From NCBI RefSeq assembly GCF_000943555.1, contig NZ_JTDV01000003.1:310001-374000 (forward strand): a DNA stretch of 64,000 nt, in the 5' to 3' direction. A model generated the notes under the pieces. The model was not told the DNA's origin, made no database searches, and saw only the letters and a list, made by a program, of their open reading frames with translations. Made by a program: the position numbers and the translations under genes. This stretch comes from Neotamlana nanhaiensis (GTDB taxonomy: Bacteria > Bacteroidota > Bacteroidia > Flavobacteriales > Flavobacteriaceae). Every line of letters starts with the position of its first letter. Positions within the stretch are counted from its first letter, which is position 1. Shown piece after piece: positions 53,299 to 62,616 of the stretch.

Positions 53299-54495
53299 AT
53301 GCCAGGATTTGAACTATTTGGAGAGTTAGAAAAACAACAAGTAAACGATGTATTAGATAACGGCGTACTCATGCGCTATGGTTTCGATGGCATGCGCAAA
53401 GGCCACTGGAAAGCCAAAGAACTCGAAACCGAATTATCAAAAGCCTTTCAAACCAAACACGTACAATTAGTATCAAGTGGTACGGCAGCTGTAAGTGTTG
53501 CATTAGCAAGCGCAGGAGTAGGAGCAGGCGACGAGGTAATTATGCCAACATTTACCTTTGTAGCCAGTTTTGAAGCCATAATGATGCTTGGTGCCATCCC
53601 TGTTTTAGTCGATGTGGACGATACACTTTGTTTAAATCCAGAAGCTGTACAACAAGCCATAACACCAAAAACAAAAGCCATAATGGTGGTACAAATGTGT
53701 GGTAGTATGGCAAATATGGATGCATTACAAACCATTGCAACTAAAAATAATTTGCTTTTGGTTGAAGATGCATGTCAAGCTATTGGCGGAACTTATAATG
53801 GCAAACCACTAGGTAGTATTGGCGATTTAGGGTGTTTCTCGTTCGATTTTGTGAAAACCATAACCTGTGGCGAAGGAGGTGCTGTAATAACCAATAACCA
53901 AAATTATTACACCAACGCCGACCATTATAGCGACCACGGTCACGATCACGTAGGTAACGATCGCGGTGCTGAAACACACCCGTTTTTAGGCTATAACTTC
54001 CGCATATCAGAACTTCATGCAGCCGTTGGTTTAGCACAGGTAAAGCGTTTACCAGAGTTTTTAAATATTCAACGTAAATATCTTAACATATTTCAAGAAG
54101 TTGTGGGTGCGTTACCTCAAGTTACTTTACGAACTGTGCCAGTTGGCGGTGAAGAAAGCGGAGCGTTTTTTAACTTCTTTTTACCCTATTTAGAATCGGC
54201 AAGAAAAGTTATTCAAGGTTTTAAAGAAGGCGGTATCGACGCTTGTTGGAATTACTACGATAACAATTGGCACTACATTCGCAAGTGGGAGCATCTAAAA
54301 AATTTAAAATCACTTTTTCCAATTTCAGAAGAAGTAAAAAACGGATTAAAGTACCTCGAAACAGCTTCGTTTAATGACTCCGATCATTTTATAGGACGTA
54401 ATATTTCCTGTTTAATTAAATTGTCCTGGACTGAAGATGAGGTAAAAGTAAGAGCTCAAAAAATGGCCCAAATTATTGCTTCGGTTTTAAAATAA
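53299..54495 (+). CDS. kdnA: DegT/DnrJ/EryC1 aminotransferase, KdnA-like
   Basis: A 398-residue PLP-dependent sugar aminotransferase. The N-terminus MPGFELFGELEKQQVNDVLD and blocks VEDACQAIGGTYNGKPLGSI, SFDFVKTITCGEGGAVITNN (PLP Lys186), YSDHGHDHVGNDRGAETHP and NNWHYIRKWEHLKNLKSL closely resemble KdnA of Shewanella, which makes 8-amino-3,8-dideoxy-manno-octulosonate for lipopolysaccharide. KdnA needs the oxidoreductase KdnB, and KdsB activates the product; neither is in this window, so the pathway assignment is provisional. It could be a general sugar 8- or 4-aminotransferase in surface glycan synthesis. It lies 51 nt upstream of the hybrid sensor gene. Confidence 0.85.
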   Translation: MPGFELFGELEKQQVNDVLDNGVLMRYGFDGMRKGHWKAKELETELSKAFQTKHVQLVSSGTAAVSVALASAGVGAGDEVIMPTFTFVASFEAIMMLGAIPVLVDVDDTLCLNPEAVQQAITPKTKAIMVVQMCGSMANMDALQTIATKNNLLLVEDACQAIGGTYNGKPLGSIGDLGCFSFDFVKTITCGEGGAVITNNQNYYTNADHYSDHGHDHVGNDRGAETHPFLGYNFRISELHAAVGLAQVKRLPEFLNIQRKYLNIFQEVVGALPQVTLRTVPVGGEESGAFFNFFLPYLESARKVIQGFKEGGIDACWNYYDNNWHYIRKWEHLKNLKSLFPISEEVKNGLKYLETASFNDSDHFIGRNISCLIKLSWTEDEVKVRAQKMAQIIASVLK

Positions 54496-54546
54496 TTTTT
54501 TTTATCTAGTCTTTTAGTTAACTTTAGGTAGTTAAGTGCTAAGGCT

Positions 54547-57500
54547 ATGGGGAATTTTAGGCTTTGTTTTATATGGCTAATTTCAATTGCTGTTTTTGGG
54601 CAAAACCAAACGCAGCAAATGGCTTTTCAGCAATTAAATGTAGAGCAAGGTTTATCGCAAAATAGCGTTATTAGTATCGCTCAAGATTCTATTGGCTACA
54701 TGTGGTTTGCCACACAAGACGGGCTAAACAAATACAATGGGCGCGATTTTAAATATTACAATAAACAGTTTGAAGATATTACCCGAGCCTCATTTAGTAA
54801 CCTTGGCGAAATTTATATTGATACCCAAAACCGACTGTGGATTATTACACATTCGGGTAACCTAGAGTTGTATCAACCCCAAACCGATAATTTTAAACCC
54901 ATTAAATTAAATTTTAAAGCCAGTACGGTTTTTCAGGACGCACAAAAAAACCTTTTTATAGGAACTTACAACAACGGGCTTTTTAAAATTGATGCTAAAA
55001 CAAAAGATACCATTCAAATTTTTAAAAACGATGATACGTCAAAAACCGTTTACGAATTAGCGTCTTTTAATAATAAAGTATTTGTTGCAACTTCAGGAGC
55101 TTTGTTTCAGGTTTCAAAAAGTAATACATATCAATCAATATCGGTAGCTTCAAACAAAAATGTAAACTTTAGTGCTTTAGCGCAAGACAACAATCAAACT
55201 ATTTGGCTTGGTTCTTTTGGAAATGGCTTATTTTATCAGCCAAAAGGGCATTCAGTGTTTAAGCCTTTTAATCATATTAATTTGCCCAAAAACTTAAATA
55301 TTGAAGATTTATTAATCGACTCCAAAAACAATTTATGGCTGGTAACTTATGGTCATGGAGCTTATTATATAAATTTAAAAACACATTCGGTAACCAATTT
55401 TAAAGCCAATAAAAATAACCCGTTCGCACTTCATTACAACGATATTTTGTGTTTGTACCAAGATATTACCGGATTAATTTGGTTTGGAACCGATGGAACA
55501 GGGGCAAGTTTTTACGATCAGCACCTTATTAAATTTAATATGCTTACCAATAATCAGGTTTCAAACGAGGTAAATGTAGACATGGTTAGAAGTTTAACAA
55601 CCGACAAAAACGAAAACCTGTGGATTGGAACTTCAGGCAAAGGCTTAACGTATTTCGACCAGAACATAAAACAGTATAAAACTTTAACCACCAATAACTC
55701 GAATATTGCAAGTAATAGAGTTATTAGTTTAAATTATTATGATGATGATTTGTGGGTTGGCCATCAAGGTTACGGTTTAAATACTAAAAAAACATCGGGA
55801 GGTTTTAAGTTTTATAACGATTTAAGCGATTACACCATTTGGAAAATTATACCCGAAACAAAACACAGGCGTTGGCTTGCAACAGAGCGTCATGGCTTGG
55901 TTTTGTTCGATAAAATAGAAGGCGTATTAAAAAGTTATAATGCTAATAATTCTGTTTTAAAGGAAAATAATATTAGAACAGCAATACAAGAAAACGATAG
56001 TATATTTTGGTTGGGTGCCGAAAATACTGGCGTTTATAAATTAAATATTAAAACCGATAACATTGATAAAATTGAAGTGCTTCACGACAAAATTAAGTCA
56101 TTGTATGTTGCAGATAATTTGCTTTGGGTTGGTACATTGGGTTCTGGCTTAAAAAAGTATAATATTAAAACAAAAAATGTTGATAGTTATGGTAAAGCAG
56201 AAGGCTTACCAAACCAAGTGGTTTACGGAATTTTACCAGATAACCAGAATAATTTATGGTTGAGCACCAATAATGGTTTATGTAAATTTAATCCAGTAAA
56301 TATCAGTTTTGAATCTTTTACAACTTTTGATGGTTTACAAAATGCAGAATTTAATACTGGAGCCTACTACAAAGGTAAGAATGGTGTGTTGTATTTTGGC
56401 GGGTTAGATGGTGTTAATTGGTTTTCTCCCGAATTGTTGACTTATAATACCGTTAAGCCAAAAACAATAATTTCAAACTTCGAGGTATTTTCTCAAAATT
56501 ACTCCATGCACTCCAATACAACACTAAATTACAATGAAAATACTGTAACTTTTACGTTTTCCAGTTTACATTTTTCTCAACCCGAACGTAATTTATTTAA
56601 ATACCGCCTCTTGAATTACGATAAAGATTGGGTCAATTCAAAAAGCGTAAATTTTGCGCATTACACCAATTTGGCACCTGGTAATTATACGTTCCAGGTT
56701 ATTTCGAGTAATTACGATGGCGTTTGGAATAACCAACCGGCAAGCTATACGTTTACTATTTTAAAGCCTTGGTATTTTACCAATGGCATGAAGTTGTTTT
56801 ATGCGTTATTAGTGCTTTTAATATTGTTTGGGGTGTATAGGTATTTAAGGTTTCGTTGGCAAATAAAAACACAGTTACAATTAGAACACGCCGAAACTGA
56901 GCGATTAAAAAAGCTCGATGAATTTAAAACTAAATTGTACACTAATATTTCGCATGAGTTTAGAACGCCTTTAACTTTAATTTTAGGCCCTTTAGAAAAT
57001 CAATTGGCAAACCAAAAATTACCCGAACAAGATAAAAACGAGCTGCAACTTATTAAGCAAAATGCAAACCGATTGTTAGGCTTGGTTAACCAAATGGTAG
57101 ATTTATCTATAATCGATTCTGGGCAAGCACAATTAAAGGTAAAAGCCGGAAATTTAAATGTGCTTTTACAGCAAATTTTAGCGGCTTTTAGTTATAAAGC
57201 TTCAGAAAAAGGCATTAAAATTGAAAGTAAAATTCATAATTTAGAAAACGCTTGGTTCGATACCGATGTTATTGAGAAAATAAGTTCAAATTTATTGTCT
57301 AACGCCATTAAGTATGCCCCAGAACAAAGTAAAATAGTGCTCAATGCTAATAGGCAAAATGAAGCAATGGTGTTTTCTATTACCAATACCAATAAAGATA
57401 TTTTGAGAACCGATTTAGGTAAATTATTTCAGCGGTTTTATCAAGATAACGAAGCTTCAGAAGGTGTTGGTGTAGGTTTAGCTCTGGTAAAAGAACTGGT

Positions 57501-58425
57501 ATCTCTTTCGCATGGAAGTATAATTGCAAACAGTATTGCACAAGATAAAATTCAATTTAATGTAACCTTACCCATTACTAAAGCGGCTTTTAAAACTTCC
57601 GAAATTATAGAAGATAATAATATACCTTCCGTTGCACCTGATTTAGAAATTTTTAGAAATGAAAATTCTGAAAATTCTAATATGTTAATTGTTGAAGACG
57701 AACCCGAAATAAGAAAATTTATAGTCTCCATTTTTAAAACTAATTATAATATAATTGAAGCCAGTAACGGTAAAATAGGAATTGAGCAGGCGTTAAAACA
57801 CCAACCAGATATTATTATTAGCGATATAATGATGCCAGAAACCAACGGCATTGCGTTGTGTAATACTTTAAAATATAACGAACTTACCAGCCATATTCCT
57901 ATTATTTTATTAACTGCAAAAGTTGGCGATAAAAACGAAATGGAAGGTTTAAAAACCGGTGCCGATGCCTATATAACCAAACCTTTTAATAGCGAAAAAC
58001 TCAAATTAAGAGTAGAAAAGCTTATTGAAAATAGAAAAACACTTCAAAATCATTTTCTTAATAATTTTTCAATGGTGCCTGCCCATATTAAAGTTACATC
58101 TACCGAAAGTGAATTTTTAAAACGACTAAAACAGGTGGTTGATGAGTGTTTAACCGAACCAGATTTTACAGCTGAAGCGTTTGCAAACCAAATGCAAATG
58201 AGCAGAACACAATTACACCGAAAATTAAAAGCGGTTGTTGGTTTAAGTGCATCGGAGTTTATAAGAAACCAACGATTACAATTGGCTGTTAATATTTTAA
58301 AAAAGCATCCCGATGTTTCCGTTTCAGAAATAGCGTATCAGGTTGGTTTTAACACACCATCGTATTTTATTAAATGCTTTAAGGCCGTGTATAAATGCAC
58401 TCCAAACGAGTTTTCTTCTAAATAA
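54547..58425 (+). CDS. Hybrid two-component sensor kinase-regulator (HTCS)
   Basis: A 1292-residue single-polypeptide two-component system. A signal peptide (LISIAVFGQNQ) is followed by a periplasmic beta-propeller of Reg_prop repeats (about 30-680; e.g. DSIGYMWFATQDGLNKYNGR), a Y_Y_Y domain (about 680-745), a TM helix at about 750-770, a HisKA with His803 in NISHEFRTPLTLIL, an HATPase (SNLLSNAIKYAPE, EGVGVGLALVKELV), a receiver from about 1046 with phospho-acceptor Asp1093 (IISDIMMPETNG), and a C-terminal AraC-type HTH (about 1185-1292). Such HTCS usually sense glycan fragments and activate neighbouring utilisation genes. Here no CAZyme or SusC/D neighbours occur in the window, so its regulon is unclear. 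Confidence 0.96.
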   Translation: MGNFRLCFIWLISIAVFGQNQTQQMAFQQLNVEQGLSQNSVISIAQDSIGYMWFATQDGLNKYNGRDFKYYNKQFEDITRASFSNLGEIYIDTQNRLWIITHSGNLELYQPQTDNFKPIKLNFKASTVFQDAQKNLFIGTYNNGLFKIDAKTKDTIQIFKNDDTSKTVYELASFNNKVFVATSGALFQVSKSNTYQSISVASNKNVNFSALAQDNNQTIWLGSFGNGLFYQPKGHSVFKPFNHINLPKNLNIEDLLIDSKNNLWLVTYGHGAYYINLKTHSVTNFKANKNNPFALHYNDILCLYQDITGLIWFGTDGTGASFYDQHLIKFNMLTNNQVSNEVNVDMVRSLTTDKNENLWIGTSGKGLTYFDQNIKQYKTLTTNNSNIASNRVISLNYYDDDLWVGHQGYGLNTKKTSGGFKFYNDLSDYTIWKIIPETKHRRWLATERHGLVLFDKIEGVLKSYNANNSVLKENNIRTAIQENDSIFWLGAENTGVYKLNIKTDNIDKIEVLHDKIKSLYVADNLLWVGTLGSGLKKYNIKTKNVDSYGKAEGLPNQVVYGILPDNQNNLWLSTNNGLCKFNPVNISFESFTTFDGLQNAEFNTGAYYKGKNGVLYFGGLDGVNWFSPELLTYNTVKPKTIISNFEVFSQNYSMHSNTTLNYNENTVTFTFSSLHFSQPERNLFKYRLLNYDKDWVNSKSVNFAHYTNLAPGNYTFQVISSNYDGVWNNQPASYTFTILKPWYFTNGMKLFYALLVLLILFGVYRYLRFRWQIKTQLQLEHAETERLKKLDEFKTKLYTNISHEFRTPLTLILGPLENQLANQKLPEQDKNELQLIKQNANRLLGLVNQMVDLSIIDSGQAQLKVKAGNLNVLLQQILAAFSYKASEKGIKIESKIHNLENAWFDTDVIEKISSNLLSNAIKYAPEQSKIVLNANRQNEAMVFSITNTNKDILRTDLGKLFQRFYQDNEASEGVGVGLALVKELVSLSHGSIIANSIAQDKIQFNVTLPITKAAFKTSEIIEDNNIPSVAPDLEIFRNENSENSNMLIVEDEPEIRKFIVSIFKTNYNIIEASNGKIGIEQALKHQPDIIISDIMMPETNGIALCNTLKYNELTSHIPIILLTAKVGDKNEMEGLKTGADAYITKPFNSEKLKLRVEKLIENRKTLQNHFLNNFSMVPAHIKVTSTESEFLKRLKQVVDECLTEPDFTAEAFANQMQMSRTQLHRKLKAVVGLSASEFIRNQRLQLAVNILKKHPDVSVSEIAYQVGFNTPSYFIKCFKAVYKCTPNEFSSK

Positions 58426-58537
58426 AACACTGTATTTTTGTTTGTAAATAACTGATTTTTAGGGATTGTGACGTTTGTTCTATTATTTGTAACATATGTA
58501 GTATTAAATAAACAATTTAGCATATAAATTTACATAA

Positions 58538-58696
58538 GTAACAAGTAGTATATGCGTTAAAATGATTGAATCGCCCAAGGATAACACCCAAGATAAGTTA
58601 TACATGAGTATAGATCATTTAAAAAAAGGCGTTTATATTTTGCATGTTTTACATGATAATAAAGTCATCAAGTCTATCGAAATTATAAAGGATTAA
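58538..58696 (+). pseudogene. Remnant of a T9SS type A C-terminal sorting domain
   Basis: A 44-residue frame from ATG 58562, open upstream to 58538 where a stop lies. It ends DHLKKGVYILHVLHDNKVI, then KSIEIIKD before TAA. That matches the last part of a T9SS sorting domain (L-x-K-G-x-Y-x-L-x-V...K-x-I-I-K). The domain's first half and any passenger are missing. It is probably the tail of a decayed secreted-protein gene. It is followed by a terminator. Confidence 0.7.
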
Positions 58697-58721
58697 AGAA
58701 GATGCTATTAATCAATCCTGA

Positions 58722-58762
58722 AAAGGGGAGCAACAAATTGGGAGGAAAGTTTGCTCCTCTTT
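58722..58762 (+). terminator. Terminator-like hairpin after the T9SS-tail remnant
   Basis: AAAGGGGAGCAA pairs with TTGCTCCTCTTT (one G-T) over 12 bp with a 17-nt loop and is followed by T-rich sequence. Confidence 0.7.
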
Positions 58763-58795
58763 CTCTTTTTTATTGCTCTGGATGTTTTAAAACAG

Positions 58796-59956
58796 TTAAT
58801 AATTTACATATTCCACTATTTCTAAACCGTAGCCAATTAAACCAACACGTTTGGTTTGTTGGCTATTTGATAATAGTTTAAGCTTATGAATATTTAAATC
58901 GTGCAGTATTTGCGCACCAATACCAAAATCGCGAGCATCCATACTAATTTTTGGAGCTTCGGTAACTTGGTTTGGTGTTTGTTGTGCTTTTAAAGTTTGC
59001 AATCTGTTTAAAATATTCATCGATTGCGATTCTTGGTTTATAAATAAAATAGCGCCTTTACCTTCGGTGTTTATTACCTCAAACATGTTGTTAAGTTGCA
59101 CGTCAACATTGTTTGTAATAGCACCTAAAACATCGTTGTTTGTAGGGTTTGAGTTAATTCTAGTTAGTACCTCTTCATTTTCGCTCCAAGTTCCTTTTGT
59201 TAACGCAATATGCACTTGGTTGTTTGTAGTTTGTTGGTAAGCACGAAGCCTAAAACTACCAAAACGAGTTTCAATTTGAAAATCTTCTTTCTTTTCAATT
59301 AGTGAGTCGTGTTGCATTCTGTATGCCACCAAATCTTCAATCGAAACTATTTTTAAATCTAACTTTTTGGCAACTTCCATAAGCTCTGGTAATCTTGCCA
59401 TAGAGCCATCATCATTCATAATTTCAACTATAACACCAGCGGGTTTTAAGCCAGCTAAACGTGCAAAATCTATGGCGGCTTCGGTGTGTCCTGTTCGGCG
59501 TAAAACACCACCATCTTTAGCAATTAAAGGAAAGATATGACCAGGTCGAGCTAATTCGTATGGTTTTATATTGTCATCAATTAAAGCCTTAACGGTTTGC
59601 GCTCTGTCGCTTGCAGAAATACCTGTTGTAACACCATAACCGCGTAAATCGACCGATACTGTAAAAGCGGTTTCCATAGGGTCGGTATTGTTGTTAACCA
59701 TCATGTTAAGGTCTAATTCCTTACAACGACTTTCGGTAAGCGGTACACAAATTAAACCGCGTCCTTCGGTGGCCATAAAGTTTATAACTTCTGGTGTAAC
59801 CATATCGGCGGCAGCTAAAAAATCGCCTTCGTTTTCACGATTTTCGTCATCAACAACTATAATTACTTTGCCTTTTCTTATATCGTCAATGGCTTCTTGA
59901 ATGGTATTTAGTTGGAATGTAGAAGCTTTTTTTGGTGTCATAGGTTCTGCTAACAT
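58796..59956 (-). CDS. ribB: 3,4-dihydroxy-2-butanone-4-phosphate synthase with degenerate GTP cyclohydrolase II domain
   Basis: A 386-residue RibBA-like fusion. The N-terminal RibB domain (about 1-215) is intact: VVDDENRENEGDFLAAADM, EGRGLICVPLTESRC, GHIFPLIAKDGGVLRRTGHTE. It makes the four-carbon riboflavin precursor from ribulose 5-phosphate. The C-terminal RibA-like domain retains DARDFGIGAQILHDL and a GYGLEIVEYV end, but the zinc-binding Cys ligands of GTP cyclohydrolase II (C-x2-CxC region) are gone (TNNDVLGAITNNVDVQ) and the RQEGRGIG-type motif reads NQESQSMN. The second domain should not open GTP, so a separate RibA is needed elsewhere in the genome. Confidence 0.93.
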   Translation of the reverse strand: MLAEPMTPKKASTFQLNTIQEAIDDIRKGKVIIVVDDENRENEGDFLAAADMVTPEVINFMATEGRGLICVPLTESRCKELDLNMMVNNNTDPMETAFTVSVDLRGYGVTTGISASDRAQTVKALIDDNIKPYELARPGHIFPLIAKDGGVLRRTGHTEAAIDFARLAGLKPAGVIVEIMNDDGSMARLPELMEVAKKLDLKIVSIEDLVAYRMQHDSLIEKKEDFQIETRFGSFRLRAYQQTTNNQVHIALTKGTWSENEEVLTRINSNPTNNDVLGAITNNVDVQLNNMFEVINTEGKGAILFINQESQSMNILNRLQTLKAQQTPNQVTEAPKISMDARDFGIGAQILHDLNIHKLKLLSNSQQTKRVGLIGYGLEIVEYVNY

Positions 59957-59972
59957 GTTGCAAAGATATTAC

Positions 59973-61961
59973 TTATTTTAAAGATTCTAAATAATTTAAC
60001 TTTAAGTCTTCTTTTACTTTTTCTTTAAACAAAAGGTGCGAAATAAAGTATAGCGGGAATCCTATTATGATTAAAATAAGATGTGGTTTTTTGCGCGGTT
60101 TATTGATGAGTGAATAAAACGAAAATAAGTTTTTTAACGATTTTAAATAATAAATTACAAACAGAATAAGCGACATAACACTTAACTGGATTGAGGCCGT
60201 TGCAACCGATGGTAATTTGTTATTTTTAAATACAAAATGAAGCACTAAAAGCACGACACCAATAAGAAATAGTGAGATTGCAAATTTAGCATGTGGTGTG
60301 TACGATTTGTTTATTAAGTCTTCTGAAGCTTTGTAGTTATCGTTAATTATTAAGCCATTTTGAGTTAAATCGTTTAAATCGTTTCCTCTTGAGGTTAATA
60401 CTTTGTAGGCTTCATGTCTGCAAGTTTCATCGTGACCTAAGGCTTCATAATTGTTAATTATATCTATAAGCTCATGATTCTTTTTAGAATTTAAAAACTT
60501 ATAATCGTGGGTGTTTTTCAGTTTTATTCTGAAGATTTTTTTAAGCGGATCTAAAATACTATCAAAATCGAACAAACCTTTATCGGCAGTGGCGCGTTTA
60601 GTTAAAAATACACCTAAAGGAAGCATGATTAAGGTAGAAAACCATGGTGCTAAAACAGGATTAAAACCACCTTTTTTGGCGCTGTTTGTAGCGAAAATGC
60701 CAATAAAGTGATAGGTTAAAAAGAGTAAAATAGCAATAACCATTGGCAAACCAATACCACCTTTTCGAATAAGCGCGCCCAACGGTGCACCAACAAAAAA
60801 GAGAATAATACAGGCAAAACCTAAAGCGAATTTTTCGTGTAACGAAATAATATGGCGGTTATAAATTTCGGTTTGAATTTTTAAATTCGATTCTTTCGAT
60901 TTTATTATTTGTTGCGGACTTGATAGCGTTCGTGCGGTATTTTCAACCAACTGAATTTTTTGTTTCGTATTAAAAACATCAAACAAATTTCCTAAATATA
61001 CTGAGTCTTTAGGCTTTGAAAGGCTATCTTTTTGTATGGTTAACGGTTTGTTTCTTGTGGTTAGTAAGTTGGAGCGTTGGTGTAAATTTTTTGCAAAAGT
61101 ACCATAATCGCGTTGTGCTTTTTCTGCAAGAGAATCTATCGATTCCGTTAAGCCAGAAACATCTAGCATGCTGTATTTATCGGTTTGCGATTTTTCATCA
61201 ATATCAACATTGTTTAATTCCGATAAATCAATATTTATAATTTTAGTATCGAATTTAGTTTTAGCAAAAGGCTTTTTTTCGCGGTCTTTTCGTTTTTTTG
61301 GCGATAAGTCGCTGTAATAATAGCCATCGGTTAAAATTAGTTTTAAAACATTCGAATCTTTTTCACTAGCAAGTTCACCTTCTTTCGATATTATGGTTGT
61401 GGTATTTTCTCTATTATTAGCGCCTTTTACATGAATAACAACATCTTTTAAATACTGTCCACGTTCACCAGTTTTATCCGAAAATTTAATATTGTACGCA
61501 TCCACTTCGTTAAACTGCCCTTTAACTAGTAACATAGCAGGTTTTAATTTAGCAATATTTTTTCGAAGATTATAGGAATTATATTCGGCCCAAGGAATTA
61601 CGTTATTTGAAAAGAAAAAGGTAATTATTGCTAATATAACTATAAATACACTTAAACCAGACATGGCGCGTTGCAACGAAATTCCGGTAGATTTCATGGC
61701 TGCGAACTCATAATTTTCGGCAAAACTACCAAAAACCATAATAGATGCTAATAAAATAGTGAGCGGTAATACTAACGGAATTAACTTAGGCATAAAATAC
61801 ACTAAGAATTTTACAACTACCATAATATCGAGGTCTTTACCCGACAATTCACGTATATAAAGCCAAATGGTTTGTAAAACAAAAATCAGCATGAGTATGG
61901 TAAACACGCTGAAAAATGTACGGAGATACGTAGTTAATATGTAACGGTCTAATATTTTCAC
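59973..61961 (-). CDS. LptF/LptG-family permease with long C-terminal extension
   Basis: A 662-residue protein, much longer than the about 360-residue proteobacterial LptF/G. N-terminal helices (about 12-32, 55-80, 98-120) with PLTILLASIMVFGSFAENYE (about 60-79) match the family, then a periplasmic jellyroll-like region (about 125-375), then AALIRKGGIGLPM-like and three membrane helices (about 375-470). A further soluble segment (about 480-560) leads to three or four more hydrophobic helices (about 570-650). It belongs to the LPS-export ATP-driven bridge, moving lipid A-core from the inner membrane. The C-terminal domain may be a lineage-specific addition. It ends 8 nt from the LolA-like gene stop-start region. 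Confidence 0.88.
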   Translation of the reverse strand: MKILDRYILTTYLRTFFSVFTILMLIFVLQTIWLYIRELSGKDLDIMVVVKFLVYFMPKLIPLVLPLTILLASIMVFGSFAENYEFAAMKSTGISLQRAMSGLSVFIVILAIITFFFSNNVIPWAEYNSYNLRKNIAKLKPAMLLVKGQFNEVDAYNIKFSDKTGERGQYLKDVVIHVKGANNRENTTTIISKEGELASEKDSNVLKLILTDGYYYSDLSPKKRKDREKKPFAKTKFDTKIINIDLSELNNVDIDEKSQTDKYSMLDVSGLTESIDSLAEKAQRDYGTFAKNLHQRSNLLTTRNKPLTIQKDSLSKPKDSVYLGNLFDVFNTKQKIQLVENTARTLSSPQQIIKSKESNLKIQTEIYNRHIISLHEKFALGFACIILFFVGAPLGALIRKGGIGLPMVIAILLFLTYHFIGIFATNSAKKGGFNPVLAPWFSTLIMLPLGVFLTKRATADKGLFDFDSILDPLKKIFRIKLKNTHDYKFLNSKKNHELIDIINNYEALGHDETCRHEAYKVLTSRGNDLNDLTQNGLIINDNYKASEDLINKSYTPHAKFAISLFLIGVVLLVLHFVFKNNKLPSVATASIQLSVMSLILFVIYYLKSLKNLFSFYSLINKPRKKPHLILIIIGFPLYFISHLLFKEKVKEDLKLNYLESLK

Positions 61962-61968
61962 TAAAAAA

Positions 61969-62604
61969 CTAGTCTAAATTATTGATGTAATAATCGCTGT
62001 ATTTGCTAGCATCAAAGGTAAATAAGGTTTTCGACAACGGTGTGTCGGTTTTAAAAGAATTTACCGTTAGTGTTGTTTTTGTACCGTTTTTTCCAACCTG
62101 AATTAAGTTGTAAATGTTTTTTGTTTGCGCATCTACACCTAAGTGAATAGTTTTAATTTCGGAATTAGAATCAATAGGCGTTAATTTTACATACTGAATT
62201 TTTCTACCGTTAATATTTTGCTCGATATCTAATTTGTAAGTGTAACCTTCTTCATAAAATGAAAGCATTTTACTTGGTGTAATAGCGTTACTGTCGTCTT
62301 CACTTTCTGCTGAAACGGTTACCTCTTCATCTTCAGGACTAATGCTATATAATTTTTTACCATCAAAAAGTCTAGTAATACCTAAAATGTTTAAGCGGTA
62401 TTTTTCGCCTTGCATCACCACATCGCCTTTAGTTTCTTGTTTTACGTTTTCCGAAGTGTTTTCAAGGGTGTATTTAAAATCGAGAGATATATTTTTATAA
62501 CTTTTTACTTTTGCAGAAACTTCGTTTAATAATGCTTTGCCTTTATTTTGAGCAAATGCCGAAATTGAAATTGTTAGTAATGCTAATGTTATAAATTTTT
62601 TCAT
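61969..62604 (-). CDS. LolA-like periplasmic lipoprotein carrier
   Basis: A 211-residue protein with a signal peptide (LALLTISISAFAQ, cleavage about residue 18) and an LolA-type unclosed barrel: LLNEVSAKVKSYKNISLDFK, GDVVMQGEKYRLNILGITRL, FDGKKLYSISPEDEEVTV and a closing KTLFTFDASKYSDYYIN. The family ferries lipoproteins from LolCDE to the outer membrane; Bacteroidota members of this type are accepted as LolA-like but may act in other lipid transport. It lies 12 nt downstream of ftsK and 7 nt upstream of the LptF/G gene. Confidence 0.87.
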   Translation of the reverse strand: MKKFITLALLTISISAFAQNKGKALLNEVSAKVKSYKNISLDFKYTLENTSENVKQETKGDVVMQGEKYRLNILGITRLFDGKKLYSISPEDEEVTVSAESEDDSNAITPSKMLSFYEEGYTYKLDIEQNINGRKIQYVKLTPIDSNSEIKTIHLGVDAQTKNIYNLIQVGKNGTKTTLTVNSFKTDTPLSKTLFTFDASKYSDYYINNLD

Positions 62605-62616
62605 TGGTAATTTTAA

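Noticed and set aside
53448-54037. Three minus-strand frames inside the KdnA-like gene
   Set aside because: All are antisense to the conserved aminotransferase core; their Thr/Ala- or Arg/Tyr-rich make-up is what reverse translation of this region gives.
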